From: a virus
Length of the DNA: 53,515 nt
IMG/VR virus record: IMGVR_UViG_3300036828_000767
Span: 1 to 53,515 of that record
Reading direction: 5' to 3' (one strand)
Shown: in pieces, positions 7,751 through 16,462 of the stretch
How the letters are laid out: every line of letters starts with the position of its first letter
Numbering within the stretch: position 1 is the stretch's first letter
Program-made: the position numbers and the translations under genes
Notes under the pieces: generated by a model
What the model saw: only the letters and a program-made list of their open reading frames with translations
Told to the model about the DNA's origin: nothing
Database searches by the model: none

Positions 7751-10700
7751 CCGCCCATCCCCGCAGACGTCACCGCGAAGGATAGCCGCTGGCTGACCAT
7801 TGCCATGTCGGTTTCGTCCTTTACGTTCATGGTGTCGATGTGAACCAGCGGGCCACCCCGCCCGGCCTGGCTGGTACCAGGTGTCACGGTTTCCGGGCCA
7901 CGCTCACCGAACATGTACCTGCGGCCCGACCGTCCGACGCCATAGACGGGCTCGTTGATGATGCCGCCCATCGCGAAATGCTTCCCGCCGCCAGGCTTCA
8001 GCCACCTCGCTGCTTCCTTACCAAGGTCGTCACCCAGGCGCCGGAACATGGCCCTCAGCTTCGGCTCCGCCGCCAGGACACTCTGCGCCGCCCCCTGACC
8101 CGTCTGATACCCGGCGCCGTAAGCGTACGACGCCGTGCCGCGGCTGATATTCCGCTCCTGCCGGCTGATCGCACGTTCCGTGCCAGCAAGCTGACCGATA
8201 AGAGCAGACCCGCCGGACAGAATCTCCTGCCCGTACAAAATGCCCTGATCCGGGCCAAGCGCAACAATCTGCTGCAACAGCGAATTAGGTAGCTTCTTCC
8301 CGGCCAGCCGCCGCAGGACACTGTTGAACTTCCGCAACGTGGCCAGTTTCTGGCCCAGTTGCCTGCCCAGTTCCTGCCCCGCATTGATCGACTTCCCACC
8401 GACGAAAGCGCCGCCGAGACCAAGCCCCGACAAGCCCGCGAAACCGGACAGGCCCGACCGGGTGCTCTGCTGAAGCGACCGGGCCGCTGAAGCGTTCGCC
8501 GTGGTCGCATGCACGTCCCTGCGGATGCTCGCCATGTCGCTGGCCTGCTCCTCGACAAGCCGGTCCAGCTTCCGCTGCTCGCTGCCGTGGAACCGGTCAT
8601 TGATGGCTTCCAGGAACCGGTGAATGTCCGCCCACAGGTGCCCCCCGGCAACAGTCAGCCCCGACAAGTCACCGACCCCCTTGGCGTGCCCGGGAATCCT
8701 GTGGGTCGGGATGACTTGTTCACCGCCGCGCATCTTGACCAGCTCCGGCCCCTTCTCACCCACCCACGCCCACCCCGGTGCCGCACCGGAGGTGCCGTTC
8801 GCGTAGAACTGCCGGTACGCGCCGTCGGTAAATGTGACCCAGGGCGAAAAGCCGCCTGCGTCCCGCCATTTCTTCACAGCGTTTTCCGCGTTGACGAACG
8901 GGTTGAAAATATTTCCCGGCACCACCTGGCCCAGAATCTGCCACAACCCCGATGCGCCCGACGGGTTCCGGGCATCGGCCCGGCCGCTCGATTCGGCGAG
9001 CGCGATAGCCGCGGCGATATGCGCGGTCCCGCCGCCGGGGCCGCCGGCGCTCTCCCACAGGCGCTCTAGGCCGGGCAGGCCGTTGATGGGACCGTTGCCG
9101 CCCTGGCCGGCGCCGCCGAAACCACCGCGCGGAACGCCGGTGAACATGAGCGGCATCGACCGCAAGGGCACGAGCTGCGGCCCCATTCCGCCGCCCTGGG
9201 AGATGACTTTCCCGCCGAACCCGACGATGGCCACGTGACCGGGTGGTGGCCCGCCGGCGGGGGAGTTGTAGAACGCCAGGCCGCCGGGGACGGGCGGGGA
9301 ATGCTTCACCCACGCGCCCTGCGCTTCGGAGGTGCGGGGCGCGGAGATGCCATGCTGGCGGTAAATGGTCTGCACGAACCCGGAGCAGTCCGCGCCGCCG
9401 GGGACCGCGGTGCCACCCCACACGTACGGGATTTTCCCCAGCCAGCGCATCGCGTCCGCGACGATCCCCGTGCCGCCGCTGGCCGCCGCTTCGGCAGCTT
9501 TCAGCGCCTGGGAGATGCCCTTTGACATCGTGGTGACCATCATGGACTGGAACTTGTGGTCGAACGCCACCGGCGCGTCACCGGTGAGCACGCCAAGGTC
9601 ACCGGTGAACCGCGGGTTCGTCCCCACCGAACCGCCGCTGGCGAACTTCCCGGCGTTGATCCTGTTCATCATGTGGGTGCCGTACTTCGCTACCGACGAC
9701 GCCTTCACGAAGTATTCGCCACGGGAAGCGAGCACCGGCACCGTGTCACTGGTCGGCCCGCCGTGCCCGCCGACCATGCCACCCGCCGCGAACACGGTCC
9801 CGGGGTTCAGCAAAGAAGTTGACGTCCTGCCACCCTGCCCAGGCGGCGTGTACAGGCCCTTGATGGAGAACTTGCCCGTGCCTTCTTCGACGATCTGAAT
9901 GGCACGCTTCAGCGGAATCTTGTCCACCTGGGCGATCATGCCCGCGATAGCCAGGTTGCTCTTCCCCGCCGCGACCCCCCCGTCGATGATCGCCGTGTTC
10001 AGCTTGTTCTGCGCATCGTGGGCCTGCTGCGACTGCGGCCCGAACTTAGCCAGCGCCGTCCCGTACGCCGTCGCTGCCTTCGTCACACCGAAATAGGCGA
10101 AAGCTGCGTCGTTGATCGAGTTGATCAGCTTACTGGTGAGGAACTTCGATTGGGCGTCCATCGCCGATGTCAGCATCGACTCCTGAATCGTCGCCTGGTC
10201 GGTGATCTGCTGCACCTGCGCCGTAGCGTCATGGGTGTTACCCAGCCAGCCCACCAGACTCTTCAGATTGTTCGGCAACTGGTACCCGGCCTCTTGCGCG
10301 AGCGCGACCAGTTCCGCGGTGGCTGCGTGACTGCCTTTCGCGTACGGCACCAGCAGCGAGATGGAGTCCTTGACGCCCCGGTTGAACAGGTTCGAGGAAA
10401 CACCGGCGGTGCGCCACGTGTCGATCATCGCGTTGGCGTTCACCACCGACTGGGTGAACGCCTGGTTTAGCCTGATCGACGCGGGAGACAGCCCGTTGAT
10501 GGTCGCCTTCCCCGCGGACAGAAGGATGTTCAGGTGCTGCTGCGCGGCGCTGAGCCTGCCCTGCGCGGCGGCAAGCGAACCCGTTGAGGTCGCCGCACGG
10601 GTGGTGGTTGTCGTCCCCCGGGCCTGAAGGGTGTTGAGCGTGTTCTGCGCCGACGCGACCCTCGCCTGGGCGCCAGCCAGAACCCCCGCGGCGTGCGCTG

Positions 10701-13065
10701 CGGGGTTCGCCTGCACTGAGGCCAGGGCCTGCTGCGCGGCCCGCAGCCGGTCCGTGGCTGCGGTGACTTGCAGTGCTGTTGCGGGCGTGCCGGTGCTGGT
10801 GGTCGGGTTCTGCATCCGGTTGACGGTGTTCTGCGCCGACGCGACCCGCGCCTGCGCGGTGGTGATGGCCTGGGCGGCTGCTGCGCTTGCCTGGGGGATT
10901 TGCTGAAGCCCCTGGATGAACGTGCTGAACGTGGACTGGGAGCCGGTCACGTCGGCGATGAAACTGTCCCACGCCTGGTTCAGCTTCTGCATCGCCTGGT
11001 ACTGGTCGGTGGCGGTGCGGTCCAGCACCTGCAAGTCATTACCAAGCGTCCCGGCGCGCTGCCCCATCGCCTCGTAGCCCTGGATGACGCCCTGGACCTG
11101 CTGCTGGATGATCAGCCACGTCTCTTTGCTCTTGTCGAGCATCTGCTTCATCGTCACGCCGGACGCGATCAGCGCCCCCTGCGCCGACGTCGCCGAACCG
11201 GTGGTCTTAGCAACCTGCCCGACCCGGTAGTTGTACAGGGTGGTCTGGTCGTTGACCTGCTTGATCGCCGCTTCCAGTTCATTGTTCTTCTGAATCTGCG
11301 CCTGCACCGCGGTGCTGGGCGAAGAGACACCGGTGCGGATGTTCCTCGTTATCCCTTGCGGCGAATTTTGCAGCTTGGCAAGTTCCTGCCTGCCCTGGAC
11401 CAGCGACGTGGTGAAAAGGTTCGACGCATCGGTCATCTGATGCAGGCCGCCGGCCAGGGTGGGTGCGTCCTGGATGCCCTGCTGGATACCGGCGATCCAC
11501 TTCTGGGTGGCGTCTTTGCTGGTGAGGATCGCGAACGTCATCACGCCGATCGCCGCGGCGGCCAGCCCCACCCACACCAGCGGGTTCACCGCATCCAAAG
11601 CGGCCATGGCACCCGTCAAGGCGAACGTGGACGTGGTGGCAATGTCTTCGGTTGCTGCCGTCACCAGAAGGTCACCGATCCACACGGCGAACGTCTTGAC
11701 GACACTGGCAAGCCATGCACCAATTTTTGTCCCCAGCAGGAGCGAGATGCCCTTTTGCACGGCCAGTAGTGCGGTGACCGCCAGCCCGGACCAGACAATC
11801 AGCCCATGGGCGAGCATGAGGAAATGCAGCAGCGGCACCGAGTTCTGGGTCAGCGTCTCCCCGAAATGGGTCACTGCCACAGCCGCGTTGAGGAAAAACG
11901 CGGCGAAACCAGGCATGGCTTTGAGGAAGCTGCCGATGATGCCGCCCAGGTTGGCGAACACCGTGCCCAGCTTGAACACGTCCGAGGTGGCGTTTTTCAT
12001 GAACTCGGAGAACCCGCGCCCGTGGGTGATCGCTACGGTCAGTCGCGCGGCAAGCTGGTCCACCACCGTGCCGGTGCCTTTCGCCAGGACGGTGAACTCA
12101 TGCGACCGGTTGTTCATGACAGTCAGGGCGTCGCCGAACAACTGGAACACCTGCGGCTGGACAGCCTGGTGCAGCTTTTCCAGGGTGCTGGTCATGGGCG
12201 CGATTGTTTTACCGGTGGCGTCCATGACGGTATGCAGGTTTGTCATGTGGGTGAAGATCAGCTTCGCCGCGTCGGACCCGGCGACGCCGAACGCGACCAT
12301 GGCGATAGTCGCGGGGATGAGGATTGCGGCGATTTCCGCTAGCGCCTCGAAAGCCAAGTGGAAGCCGCTAATAGCCAGCGCACCGCCGAACAGCGGAACA
12401 GACCGGCCCAGAACACCCAGAATCCCGAATCCGAACCCGCCGAAAAGCCCAGCCCGGCCACCACCACCACCACCAGCTCCCCCGGCTGCCGCGCCGGCTG
12501 CCGCGCCAGCAGCAGCACCCGCGCCGGCTTTCCACCAGCCCATCTTCGACTGCATTTCATTAGCGTCAGCAAGCGCCCGCGCGTACTCGTCCATGCCGAA
12601 CGCAGCAGCTCCTGCCGCCATCCCGGCGGAATGCAGCCTCCCCGCCAGAAGGTCAGCGTTCAACGCGGCGACGTCTTCTTCTTCGGCCATCTTTTCGTAC
12701 ATGCCGACAAGCTGCGTGTCGGACATGAACGCTGCCTGCGCGGCCCGGCTTTCCTCAGCAAGAGACGCCACCAGTGCCTGTTCAGCTTTCACCCGGCGGG
12801 TCGTCCACGACGTCGCTGCGGCCTGCTGCTTGCTCAGTTTGTCCGCAGCCGCGGCGGCGGCCTCATCAGCGAGCGCGAGCTTCCCGGTAGCACCAGCGGC
12901 TGCGTCCGCTGCGGCCTGCTGCGCGGCGAGCATCTTGTTCAGGTTCTCGGTGGCGGTGTTTGCGCCACGTTCCGCGGCTTGCAACTTGACCAGGGACCGC
13001 TCAACCTGGTCAATGACAGCCGACGAATTGTTCACGGCGTTCAGGATGTAGGTCACTGTTGCCAA
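7747..13065 (-). CDS. Tape measure protein with NlpC/P60 and lytic transglycosylase domains
   Basis: At 1772 residues this is the longest gene here and the tape measure; its length would give a tail of very roughly 265 nm by the usual 0.15 nm per residue rule. The first 180 residues are Ala-rich coiled coil, then a Gly-rich linker, a hydrophobic helical zone (about 220-500), and more Ala/Gln-rich coiled coil. Near residue 1205-1300 lies an NlpC/P60 peptidase (WGGTAVPGGADCSGFVQ with the Cys near 1225, GHVAIVGFGG with the His near 1277). Near 1340-1420 follows a transglycosylase-type domain (IALAESSGRADARNPSGASG, Glu near 1357, GLWQI). Both would open the cell wall during DNA entry. The start ATG follows AGGAGG and the GT chaperone stop by 14 bases. 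Confidence 0.93.
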   Translation of the reverse strand: MATVTYILNAVNNSSAVIDQVERSLVKLQAAERGANTATENLNKMLAAQQAAADAAAGATGKLALADEAAAAAADKLSKQQAAATSWTTRRVKAEQALVASLAEESRAAQAAFMSDTQLVGMYEKMAEEEDVAALNADLLAGRLHSAGMAAGAAAFGMDEYARALADANEMQSKMGWWKAGAGAAAGAAAGAAAGGAGGGGGGRAGLFGGFGFGILGVLGRSVPLFGGALAISGFHLAFEALAEIAAILIPATIAMVAFGVAGSDAAKLIFTHMTNLHTVMDATGKTIAPMTSTLEKLHQAVQPQVFQLFGDALTVMNNRSHEFTVLAKGTGTVVDQLAARLTVAITHGRGFSEFMKNATSDVFKLGTVFANLGGIIGSFLKAMPGFAAFFLNAAVAVTHFGETLTQNSVPLLHFLMLAHGLIVWSGLAVTALLAVQKGISLLLGTKIGAWLASVVKTFAVWIGDLLVTAATEDIATTSTFALTGAMAALDAVNPLVWVGLAAAAIGVMTFAILTSKDATQKWIAGIQQGIQDAPTLAGGLHQMTDASNLFTTSLVQGRQELAKLQNSPQGITRNIRTGVSSPSTAVQAQIQKNNELEAAIKQVNDQTTLYNYRVGQVAKTTGSATSAQGALIASGVTMKQMLDKSKETWLIIQQQVQGVIQGYEAMGQRAGTLGNDLQVLDRTATDQYQAMQKLNQAWDSFIADVTGSQSTFSTFIQGLQQIPQASAAAAQAITTAQARVASAQNTVNRMQNPTTSTGTPATALQVTAATDRLRAAQQALASVQANPAAHAAGVLAGAQARVASAQNTLNTLQARGTTTTTRAATSTGSLAAAQGRLSAAQQHLNILLSAGKATINGLSPASIRLNQAFTQSVVNANAMIDTWRTAGVSSNLFNRGVKDSISLLVPYAKGSHAATAELVALAQEAGYQLPNNLKSLVGWLGNTHDATAQVQQITDQATIQESMLTSAMDAQSKFLTSKLINSINDAAFAYFGVTKAATAYGTALAKFGPQSQQAHDAQNKLNTAIIDGGVAAGKSNLAIAGMIAQVDKIPLKRAIQIVEEGTGKFSIKGLYTPPGQGGRTSTSLLNPGTVFAAGGMVGGHGGPTSDTVPVLASRGEYFVKASSVAKYGTHMMNRINAGKFASGGSVGTNPRFTGDLGVLTGDAPVAFDHKFQSMMVTTMSKGISQALKAAEAAASGGTGIVADAMRWLGKIPYVWGGTAVPGGADCSGFVQTIYRQHGISAPRTSEAQGAWVKHSPPVPGGLAFYNSPAGGPPPGHVAIVGFGGKVISQGGGMGPQLVPLRSMPLMFTGVPRGGFGGAGQGGNGPINGLPGLERLWESAGGPGGGTAHIAAAIALAESSGRADARNPSGASGLWQILGQVVPGNIFNPFVNAENAVKKWRDAGGFSPWVTFTDGAYRQFYANGTSGAAPGWAWVGEKGPELVKMRGGEQVIPTHRIPGHAKGVGDLSGLTVAGGHLWADIHRFLEAINDRFHGSEQRKLDRLVEEQASDMASIRRDVHATTANASAARSLQQSTRSGLSGFAGLSGLGLGGAFVGGKSINAGQELGRQLGQKLATLRKFNSVLRRLAGKKLPNSLLQQIVALGPDQGILYGQEILSGGSALIGQLAGTERAISRQERNISRGTASYAYGAGYQTGQGAAQSVLAAEPKLRAMFRRLGDDLGKEAARWLKPGGGKHFAMGGIINEPVYGVGRSGRRYMFGERGPETVTPGTSQAGRGGPLVHIDTMNVKDETDMAMVSQRLSFAVTSAGMGG

Positions 13066-13079
13066 GTGCCTACCTCCTG

Positions 13080-13624
13080 TCAGGCCAGGCCGCGTGTCAG
13101 CGGGTTATCGGTAGCGGTACCGCTTTTTGCCTGCTCGCTTTCGTACTCGAACCAGGCTAGCCACTGGGTTAGTTCAGCGGAGTCGGTGTTGGCTAGGACT
13201 TCTTGGACTGTTCTGCCGAGCTTGACTGCGAGTGTGAAGACGAACTGGAGCCAGGGCTCCTTTCTGATTTTCCCACCATTTCATCTACGTCTTCGTCAGA
13301 CAGGCCGGACATCTTCGCGGCGACGGTGTAAATACGGTTCACCGCGGAGGCGGAATGCTCACCCAGGTCGGTGATGTCGCCGTTGGTGAACAGCCGGTCA
13401 CCCGTCTCATCGACAACAGACCAGGCGACCAGCTTGGCCCGCATATTCGCGGTGTTCATCACCGCCTTACCGCGCCGCTGCTCGATCATCGACCCTTCGA
13501 ACTCGTCACGCTGACGGCCGGACAGGCTTTTGACGATGACCGTGCCACCCCATTCAGGCACATCGACACGTTCGGTTTTCATGTCGTCGGCCTTCAGGAT
13601 TTCGTCGCGGGTGAGAATCGCCAT
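13080..13624 (-). CDS. Tail assembly chaperone GT-type fusion made by -1 frameshift
   Basis: The G frame reaches the heptamer GGGAAAA (minus strand, 13274-13268) in the phase G GGA AAA, a canonical slippery site. A slip of -1 there continues into a frame reading IRKEPWLQFVFTLAVKLGRT, then VQEVLANTDSAELTQWLAWFEYE, ending at TGA 13082-13080, just before the tape measure. The 62-residue extension is typical of lambda gpT-like domains (KLGRTVQEVL, W..WFEYE). The fused product would be 181 residues and helps assemble the tail tube on the tape measure. The T frame has no start of its own with a ribosome-binding site. Confidence 0.88.
13193..13624 (-). CDS. Tail assembly chaperone, G-type (unshifted product)
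   Basis: A 143-residue protein, read without frameshifting. The N-terminus (ILTRDEILKADDMKTERVDV, then PEWGGTVIVKSLSGRQRDEFE) is the usual start of actinophage tail chaperones; the tail after the slippery site is a low-complexity Ser/Gln/Lys run, which is what one expects from out-of-frame translation over the T coding region. AAGGAG stands 8 bases before the ATG. It acts in the cytoplasm during tail assembly and is not part of the virion. Confidence 0.9.
   Translation of the reverse strand: MAILTRDEILKADDMKTERVDVPEWGGTVIVKSLSGRQRDEFEGSMIEQRRGKAVMNTANMRAKLVAWSVVDETGDRLFTNGDITDLGEHSASAVNRIYTVAAKMSGLSDEDVDEMVGKSERSPGSSSSSHSQSSSAEQSKKS
13268..13274 (-). promoter_or_regulatory. Programmed -1 frameshift slippery heptamer GGGAAAA
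   Basis: The plus strand reads TTTTCCC. On the coding strand it is in the X XXY YYZ phase of the G gene, and the -1 frame beyond it is open and gpT-like. Confidence 0.88.
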
Positions 13625-13697
13625 GACTTGGGCTCCTTACGTTGAAAGGCTTAAAGTCATTGTCTAGTCTGCGTGGCGAGCCGTCAAGTAGACAGAG

Positions 13698-13709
13698 TAT
13701 GCTGTCGAT
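13698..13709 (+). promoter_or_regulatory. -10 promoter for the leaderless XRE gene
   Basis: TATGCT (13698-13703) is followed by 6 bases and the ATG at 13710; no ribosome-binding site is present. Confidence 0.5.
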
Positions 13710-14132
13710 ATGACACGTCCCAGCGATTTCGCCGCAGCCCGGATCAGAGCAGTCCGCCGCGCCCGCGGCCTCACCGTCGCGCAGCTCGCCGAACAATGCA
13801 CCCAGCTAGGCGCACCGCAGCTCACGCAAGCAGTCATCGACAACATCGAAACCGGCCGCCGCCACGAAGACGGCACCCGCAGGCGGCACGTCACCGTAGA
13901 CGAACTCCTCGCCCTCGCCCTGGCACTGAACGCACCGCCGCTATACCTGCTCATTCCCCCGGACGACCTCGAAGCGCCCTACCCGATCACCAGCACCGAA
14001 GTATTGCCCCGTTACCAAGTGGCAGCCTGGTTCGCTGGCGTCGGCCCAATCCTGCGGGCCATGTCTTCAGCGGGCGACACCAGGCTGTACTACGCCGAAC
14101 GGCCCCTCACCGAATCCGCGCCAGTCAACTAG
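13710..14132 (+). CDS. XRE/Cro-type helix-turn-helix regulator
   Basis: A 140-residue protein with an N-terminal HTH of the XRE class: RIRAVRRARGLTVAQLAEQC as helices 1-2, LTQAVIDNIETGRR as the recognition helix and turn, then TVDELLALALALNAPPLYLL, the closing part typical of this class. The C-terminal 50 residues are of unknown function. It faces against the tail operon between the chaperone gene and a neck/tail gene, with its own -10 box and a two-way terminator behind it, so it is an independently expressed accessory gene. It could be an immunity or host-gene regulator; nothing here shows its target. Confidence 0.82.
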   Translation: MTRPSDFAAARIRAVRRARGLTVAQLAEQCTQLGAPQLTQAVIDNIETGRRHEDGTRRRHVTVDELLALALALNAPPLYLLIPPDDLEAPYPITSTEVLPRYQVAAWFAGVGPILRAMSSAGDTRLYYAERPLTESAPVN

Positions 14133-14137
14133 GAAAA

Positions 14138-14214
14138 GGGCACCAGGCAGAGCGCTTCACCCGTTACGGCCCCCACGGGTGAACAGGGGCCTTGCTGTCC
14201 GATACCTGGTGCCC
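14138..14214. terminator. Nested hairpins between convergent genes, probable two-way terminator
   Basis: Outer arms GGGCACCAGG (14138-14147) and CCTGGTGCCC (14205-14214) enclose a perfect inner hairpin TTCACCCGT / ACGGGTGAA (14156-14164, 14175-14183). It lies between the stop of the XRE gene and the stop of the minus-strand gene at 14224. Confidence 0.6.
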
Positions 14215-14223
14215 GGCAGAATA

Positions 14224-14691
14224 CTAACCGTCGAGCCGCCTGGTGATTTCGCTCGCCACGTTCTCCAAAGTCCGCCTCGACGCAGGGCCATACCACGAAA
14301 CCGCCGAGTAGAAGTAGGGGTGCGGCGTCTGCTCCACCCAGTTCCCCGTATCCCCAAAGGTGGGGTGGCGCCACGGCGCCTTCGCACCTTCCATGTACAG
14401 CGGAAGCGCCTTCTGCCCGTCCGGCATCCGTGCACCGTTCACCGCGATACCAACCTGCACCTGCGGGCCGTTGACCCAAGTCCACGCCTCGACACAGTCA
14501 GCGATACGCAACCGCAAACCTGGGGGCTGCCGGTATGGGACGGTGCCTTTCGAGGGAAGGTTGAGGATCGCTGAGCGGACCTGCGGCAGCAAAGGAGACG
14601 CAGCTTGCCGTAGCCGCAGCCGCATGAGCCTGGTGATCTGGTCGTTGTTCATGCGATGCAACTCGGCGATAAGCACCGACAGTTCAGCCAT
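14224..14691 (-). CDS. Neck/tail completion-like protein (HK97 gp10-like, tentative)
   Basis: A 155-residue protein with an N-terminal helix (MNNDQITRLMRLRLRQAASP), then RSAILNLPSKGTVPYRQPPG, resembling the R..I......YRTGxLR pattern of gp10-like head-tail joining proteins, and a C-terminal EQTPHPYFYSAVSWYGP segment similar to their GPHPFL motif. It sits just after the tail tube gene, whereas gp10-like genes usually sit before it, so a minor tail role is equally possible. No Shine-Dalgarno sequence; a TAATCT box lies 6 bases before the ATG. Confidence 0.6.
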   Translation of the reverse strand: MAELSVLIAELHRMNNDQITRLMRLRLRQAASPLLPQVRSAILNLPSKGTVPYRQPPGLRLRIADCVEAWTWVNGPQVQVGIAVNGARMPDGQKALPLYMEGAKAPWRHPTFGDTGNWVEQTPHPYFYSAVSWYGPASRRTLENVASEITRRLDG

Positions 14692-14703
14692 GAACCCAGA
14701 TTA
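14692..14703 (-). promoter_or_regulatory. -10 box for the leaderless gene starting at 14691
   Basis: TAATCT (minus strand, 14703-14698), 6 bases, then ATG. It lies in the short gap after the tail tube gene. Confidence 0.35.
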
Positions 14704-14712
14704 GCTAGCCGA

Positions 14713-15192
14713 TTACGGGATGGTGATGTTGGTGGCGGGCAGCTTCGACGCGGCGAACGAGAACGTGGTCTTCCCCGGGTCTTCCACGGTGGAGTCCACA
14801 GCCTGGGCCATGACCCTGACCGGGAAAACGTCCATCTTCTGCCCGGCTACGTCGCCTTCCCATAGCAGCACGATGAAGCCGTTGGTGTCACGGATCAGCA
14901 ACGTCCGGGCGTCGTTGGAGTTCTGCGAGTTGTAGCAGGTGACGTCGTTGGTGGCGGAAGTCAGACGACCCGGCACCTGCGACGTGAACCTGGACCCCAT
15001 GTCCGGCACGTCCACCGTGTTCGACGTCACCGACCAGCCGGACATCGTTTCGATTTCACCGGTCAGGTCAGTACCCGCGTTCAGCTCCGGGCGTGTCGGC
15101 GCCAGGTAGTTGCCGATGACAGGCACCCAGTAGACGCGCCGGATACCAGGCGGGAAGTACCTGGTGGTCGGCGTCAGTGGCGTGGCGACCAT
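14713..15192 (-). CDS. Major tail protein (tail tube)
   Basis: A 159-residue protein with a pattern typical of siphovirus tail tube proteins: YFPPGIRRVYWVP at the start, PTRPELNAGTDLTGEIETM, a mid region with DTRLTSxxxxxTCYNSQNS-like strands, and WEGDVAGQKMDVFPVRVMAQ followed by PGKTTFSFAASKLP near the end. About 80 percent is predicted by eye as beta strand. Its place before the chaperones and tape measure agrees. A GGAG lies before the ATG, which follows the small upstream gene directly. Confidence 0.85.
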   Translation of the reverse strand: MVATPLTPTTRYFPPGIRRVYWVPVIGNYLAPTRPELNAGTDLTGEIETMSGWSVTSNTVDVPDMGSRFTSQVPGRLTSATNDVTCYNSQNSNDARTLLIRDTNGFIVLLWEGDVAGQKMDVFPVRVMAQAVDSTVEDPGKTTFSFAASKLPATNITIP

Positions 15193-15416
15193 TACTTCGA
15201 CTCCTTATCCGCCGTCAGCCTGCGCAGCTTCGCCGGCATGTCCTCACCTGCGGTGTCATCCAGCACCGGCCCAGGGGGCGCGGCCTGCAACGCCCGGAGA
15301 CGTTCCAGCTCGGCCCATTCCTCCCGGGTCACCCAACCGGATTGCCGGTAATGGTGAAGCGACTCGGGGGGCACTTCGACGCTGCCCTGAGTCTCGGGAT
15401 GGTAGATGACGGTCAT
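15192..15416 (-). CDS. Small head-tail region protein of unknown function
   Basis: A 74-residue protein starting MTVIYHPETQGSVEVPPESL, followed by HHYRQSGW, then REEWAELERLRALQ and a charged tail. Similar short proteins (a beta hairpin with a V.HP.T pattern, then a W and a Glu-rich helix) occur in the capsid or neck region of many actinophages. Stop and next start share a base with the tail tube gene, showing translational coupling. Role unknown. Confidence 0.7.
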   Translation of the reverse strand: MTVIYHPETQGSVEVPPESLHHYRQSGWVTREEWAELERLRALQAAPPGPVLDDTAGEDMPAKLRRLTADKESK

Positions 15417-15418
15417 GA

Positions 15419-15769
15419 TTACGGAATCCTGATCGCCGCAACGAAAATGCTGGTGACGGTTGAATACTGCACCGCCGTGGTTCCCACGCCGTACACGTTG
15501 TCGGGAACCGGGATGAGCGCCACACCGGCGTTCACGCCAGCGGGACCTACGCCCGCAGGAACGGTCACCACACGGTTCGACACGGGCAGACCGTCATACG
15601 TGGGGCTTACCGGAAGCACCACCGTCATGGAAGCCGTGGTGCTGTTGTTGACCACAAGCAGCCCAATGCCCTGACCGGTAGGCGTCACGTCCCCGACGGT
15701 CCCACCGGGCGCAGAAGTGGTCACTGTCGCCCCAGCGTGCGGGGGACCTTGCAGGGGGTACGTTGCCAT
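15419..15769 (-). CDS. Small beta-rich structural protein
   Basis: A 116-residue protein almost wholly made of Val/Thr/Gly-rich strands (GIGLLVVNNSTTASMTVVLP; RVVTVPAGVGPAG) and ending in a hydrophobic strand. It looks like a decoration or tail-surface protein with an Ig- or jelly-roll-like fold. AAAGGG stands before the ATG. It leads the tail-tube group; upstream an HNH gene on the plus strand interrupts the operon. Confidence 0.65.
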   Translation of the reverse strand: MATYPLQGPPHAGATVTTSAPGGTVGDVTPTGQGIGLLVVNNSTTASMTVVLPVSPTYDGLPVSNRVVTVPAGVGPAGVNAGVALIPVPDNVYGVGTTAVQYSTVTSIFVAAIRIP

Positions 15770-15870
15770 GCCCGTTGCCCTTTCGCTTTGCCTGGTAGAA
15801 CTCTAGCTCATTATTAGCCAGGTTAAGGCTTTACTGCGCCGAAAACAGCAGTGCCTACTGTTGCGCCATA

Positions 15871-15883
15871 TATGATTTAGACT
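15871..15883 (+). promoter_or_regulatory. -10 promoter for the leaderless HNH gene at 15884
   Basis: TATGAT (15871-15876), 7 bases, then the ATG; no ribosome-binding site. Confidence 0.45.
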
Positions 15884-16456
15884 ATGAATACCCCCGACTC
15901 GGCCATGAAGTGGTGCTCCGGCTGCCAGCAATGGAAGACACGAACACGCGACTTCCAGCGAAACAGGGCTCAACCAGACGGACTACAGAACTACTGCAAG
16001 GACTGTCGCTGGCTCGTCGAACAAGGCAGGAAGGAGAAGTCCCGCGAATACACTAGGAAATACCGGCTTACACATCCGGCGGAGGAGCAGGCGCGGCACC
16101 AACGTGACTACGCGGCCAACCCTGCCGGGCACTATCAAAAGGTCAAGGAATACCGTGCGCGTCTAGCAGCCCAAGTCTTCGGTCATTACGGCACCATGTG
16201 CGCCTGCTGCGGTAGCACCGAGAGGCTCACCATCGACCACATCAACGGTGATGGCGCCGAACATAGGATCGCAATATCAGGCACCCCTACAGGCAATGCG
16301 GCAACCACCTACCTGTGGCTCATTAGGAACGACTTCCCGCCGGGGTTTCAGACGCTCTGTGGCACATGTAACCAGAGTAAGAGACGGGGACCGAGGTGCC
16401 GTATCCACTTCCGTTGCCCCTGCTGTGGAACACTCCTAGACCGACGAAAGGTATAA
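15884..16456 (+). CDS. HNH endonuclease with zinc-binding Cys pairs
   Basis: A 190-residue HNH protein. An N-terminal zinc knuckle (WCSGCQQW ... YCKDCRW), a basic helical linker rich in Arg/Lys/Tyr, then the nuclease: CACCGSTERLTIDHINGDGA with the catalytic DH, NDFPPGFQTLCGTCNQSKRR as the second half, and a last CPCC pair. This Cys-pair HNH type is common in phages of actinobacteria. It faces the virion operon and ends 6 bases from the stop of the next minus-strand gene, without room for a terminator. Confidence 0.88.
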   Translation: MNTPDSAMKWCSGCQQWKTRTRDFQRNRAQPDGLQNYCKDCRWLVEQGRKEKSREYTRKYRLTHPAEEQARHQRDYAANPAGHYQKVKEYRARLAAQVFGHYGTMCACCGSTERLTIDHINGDGAEHRIAISGTPTGNAATTYLWLIRNDFPPGFQTLCGTCNQSKRRGPRCRIHFRCPCCGTLLDRRKV

Positions 16457-16462
16457 ATCCTA

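Noticed and set aside
11459-13051. 530-codon open frame on the plus strand opposite the tape measure
   Set aside because: Antisense to a certain gene. GC-rich Ala coding sequence leaves opposite frames open; the product is a Ser/Ala/Pro/Thr mix with no motif, and there is no ribosome-binding site.
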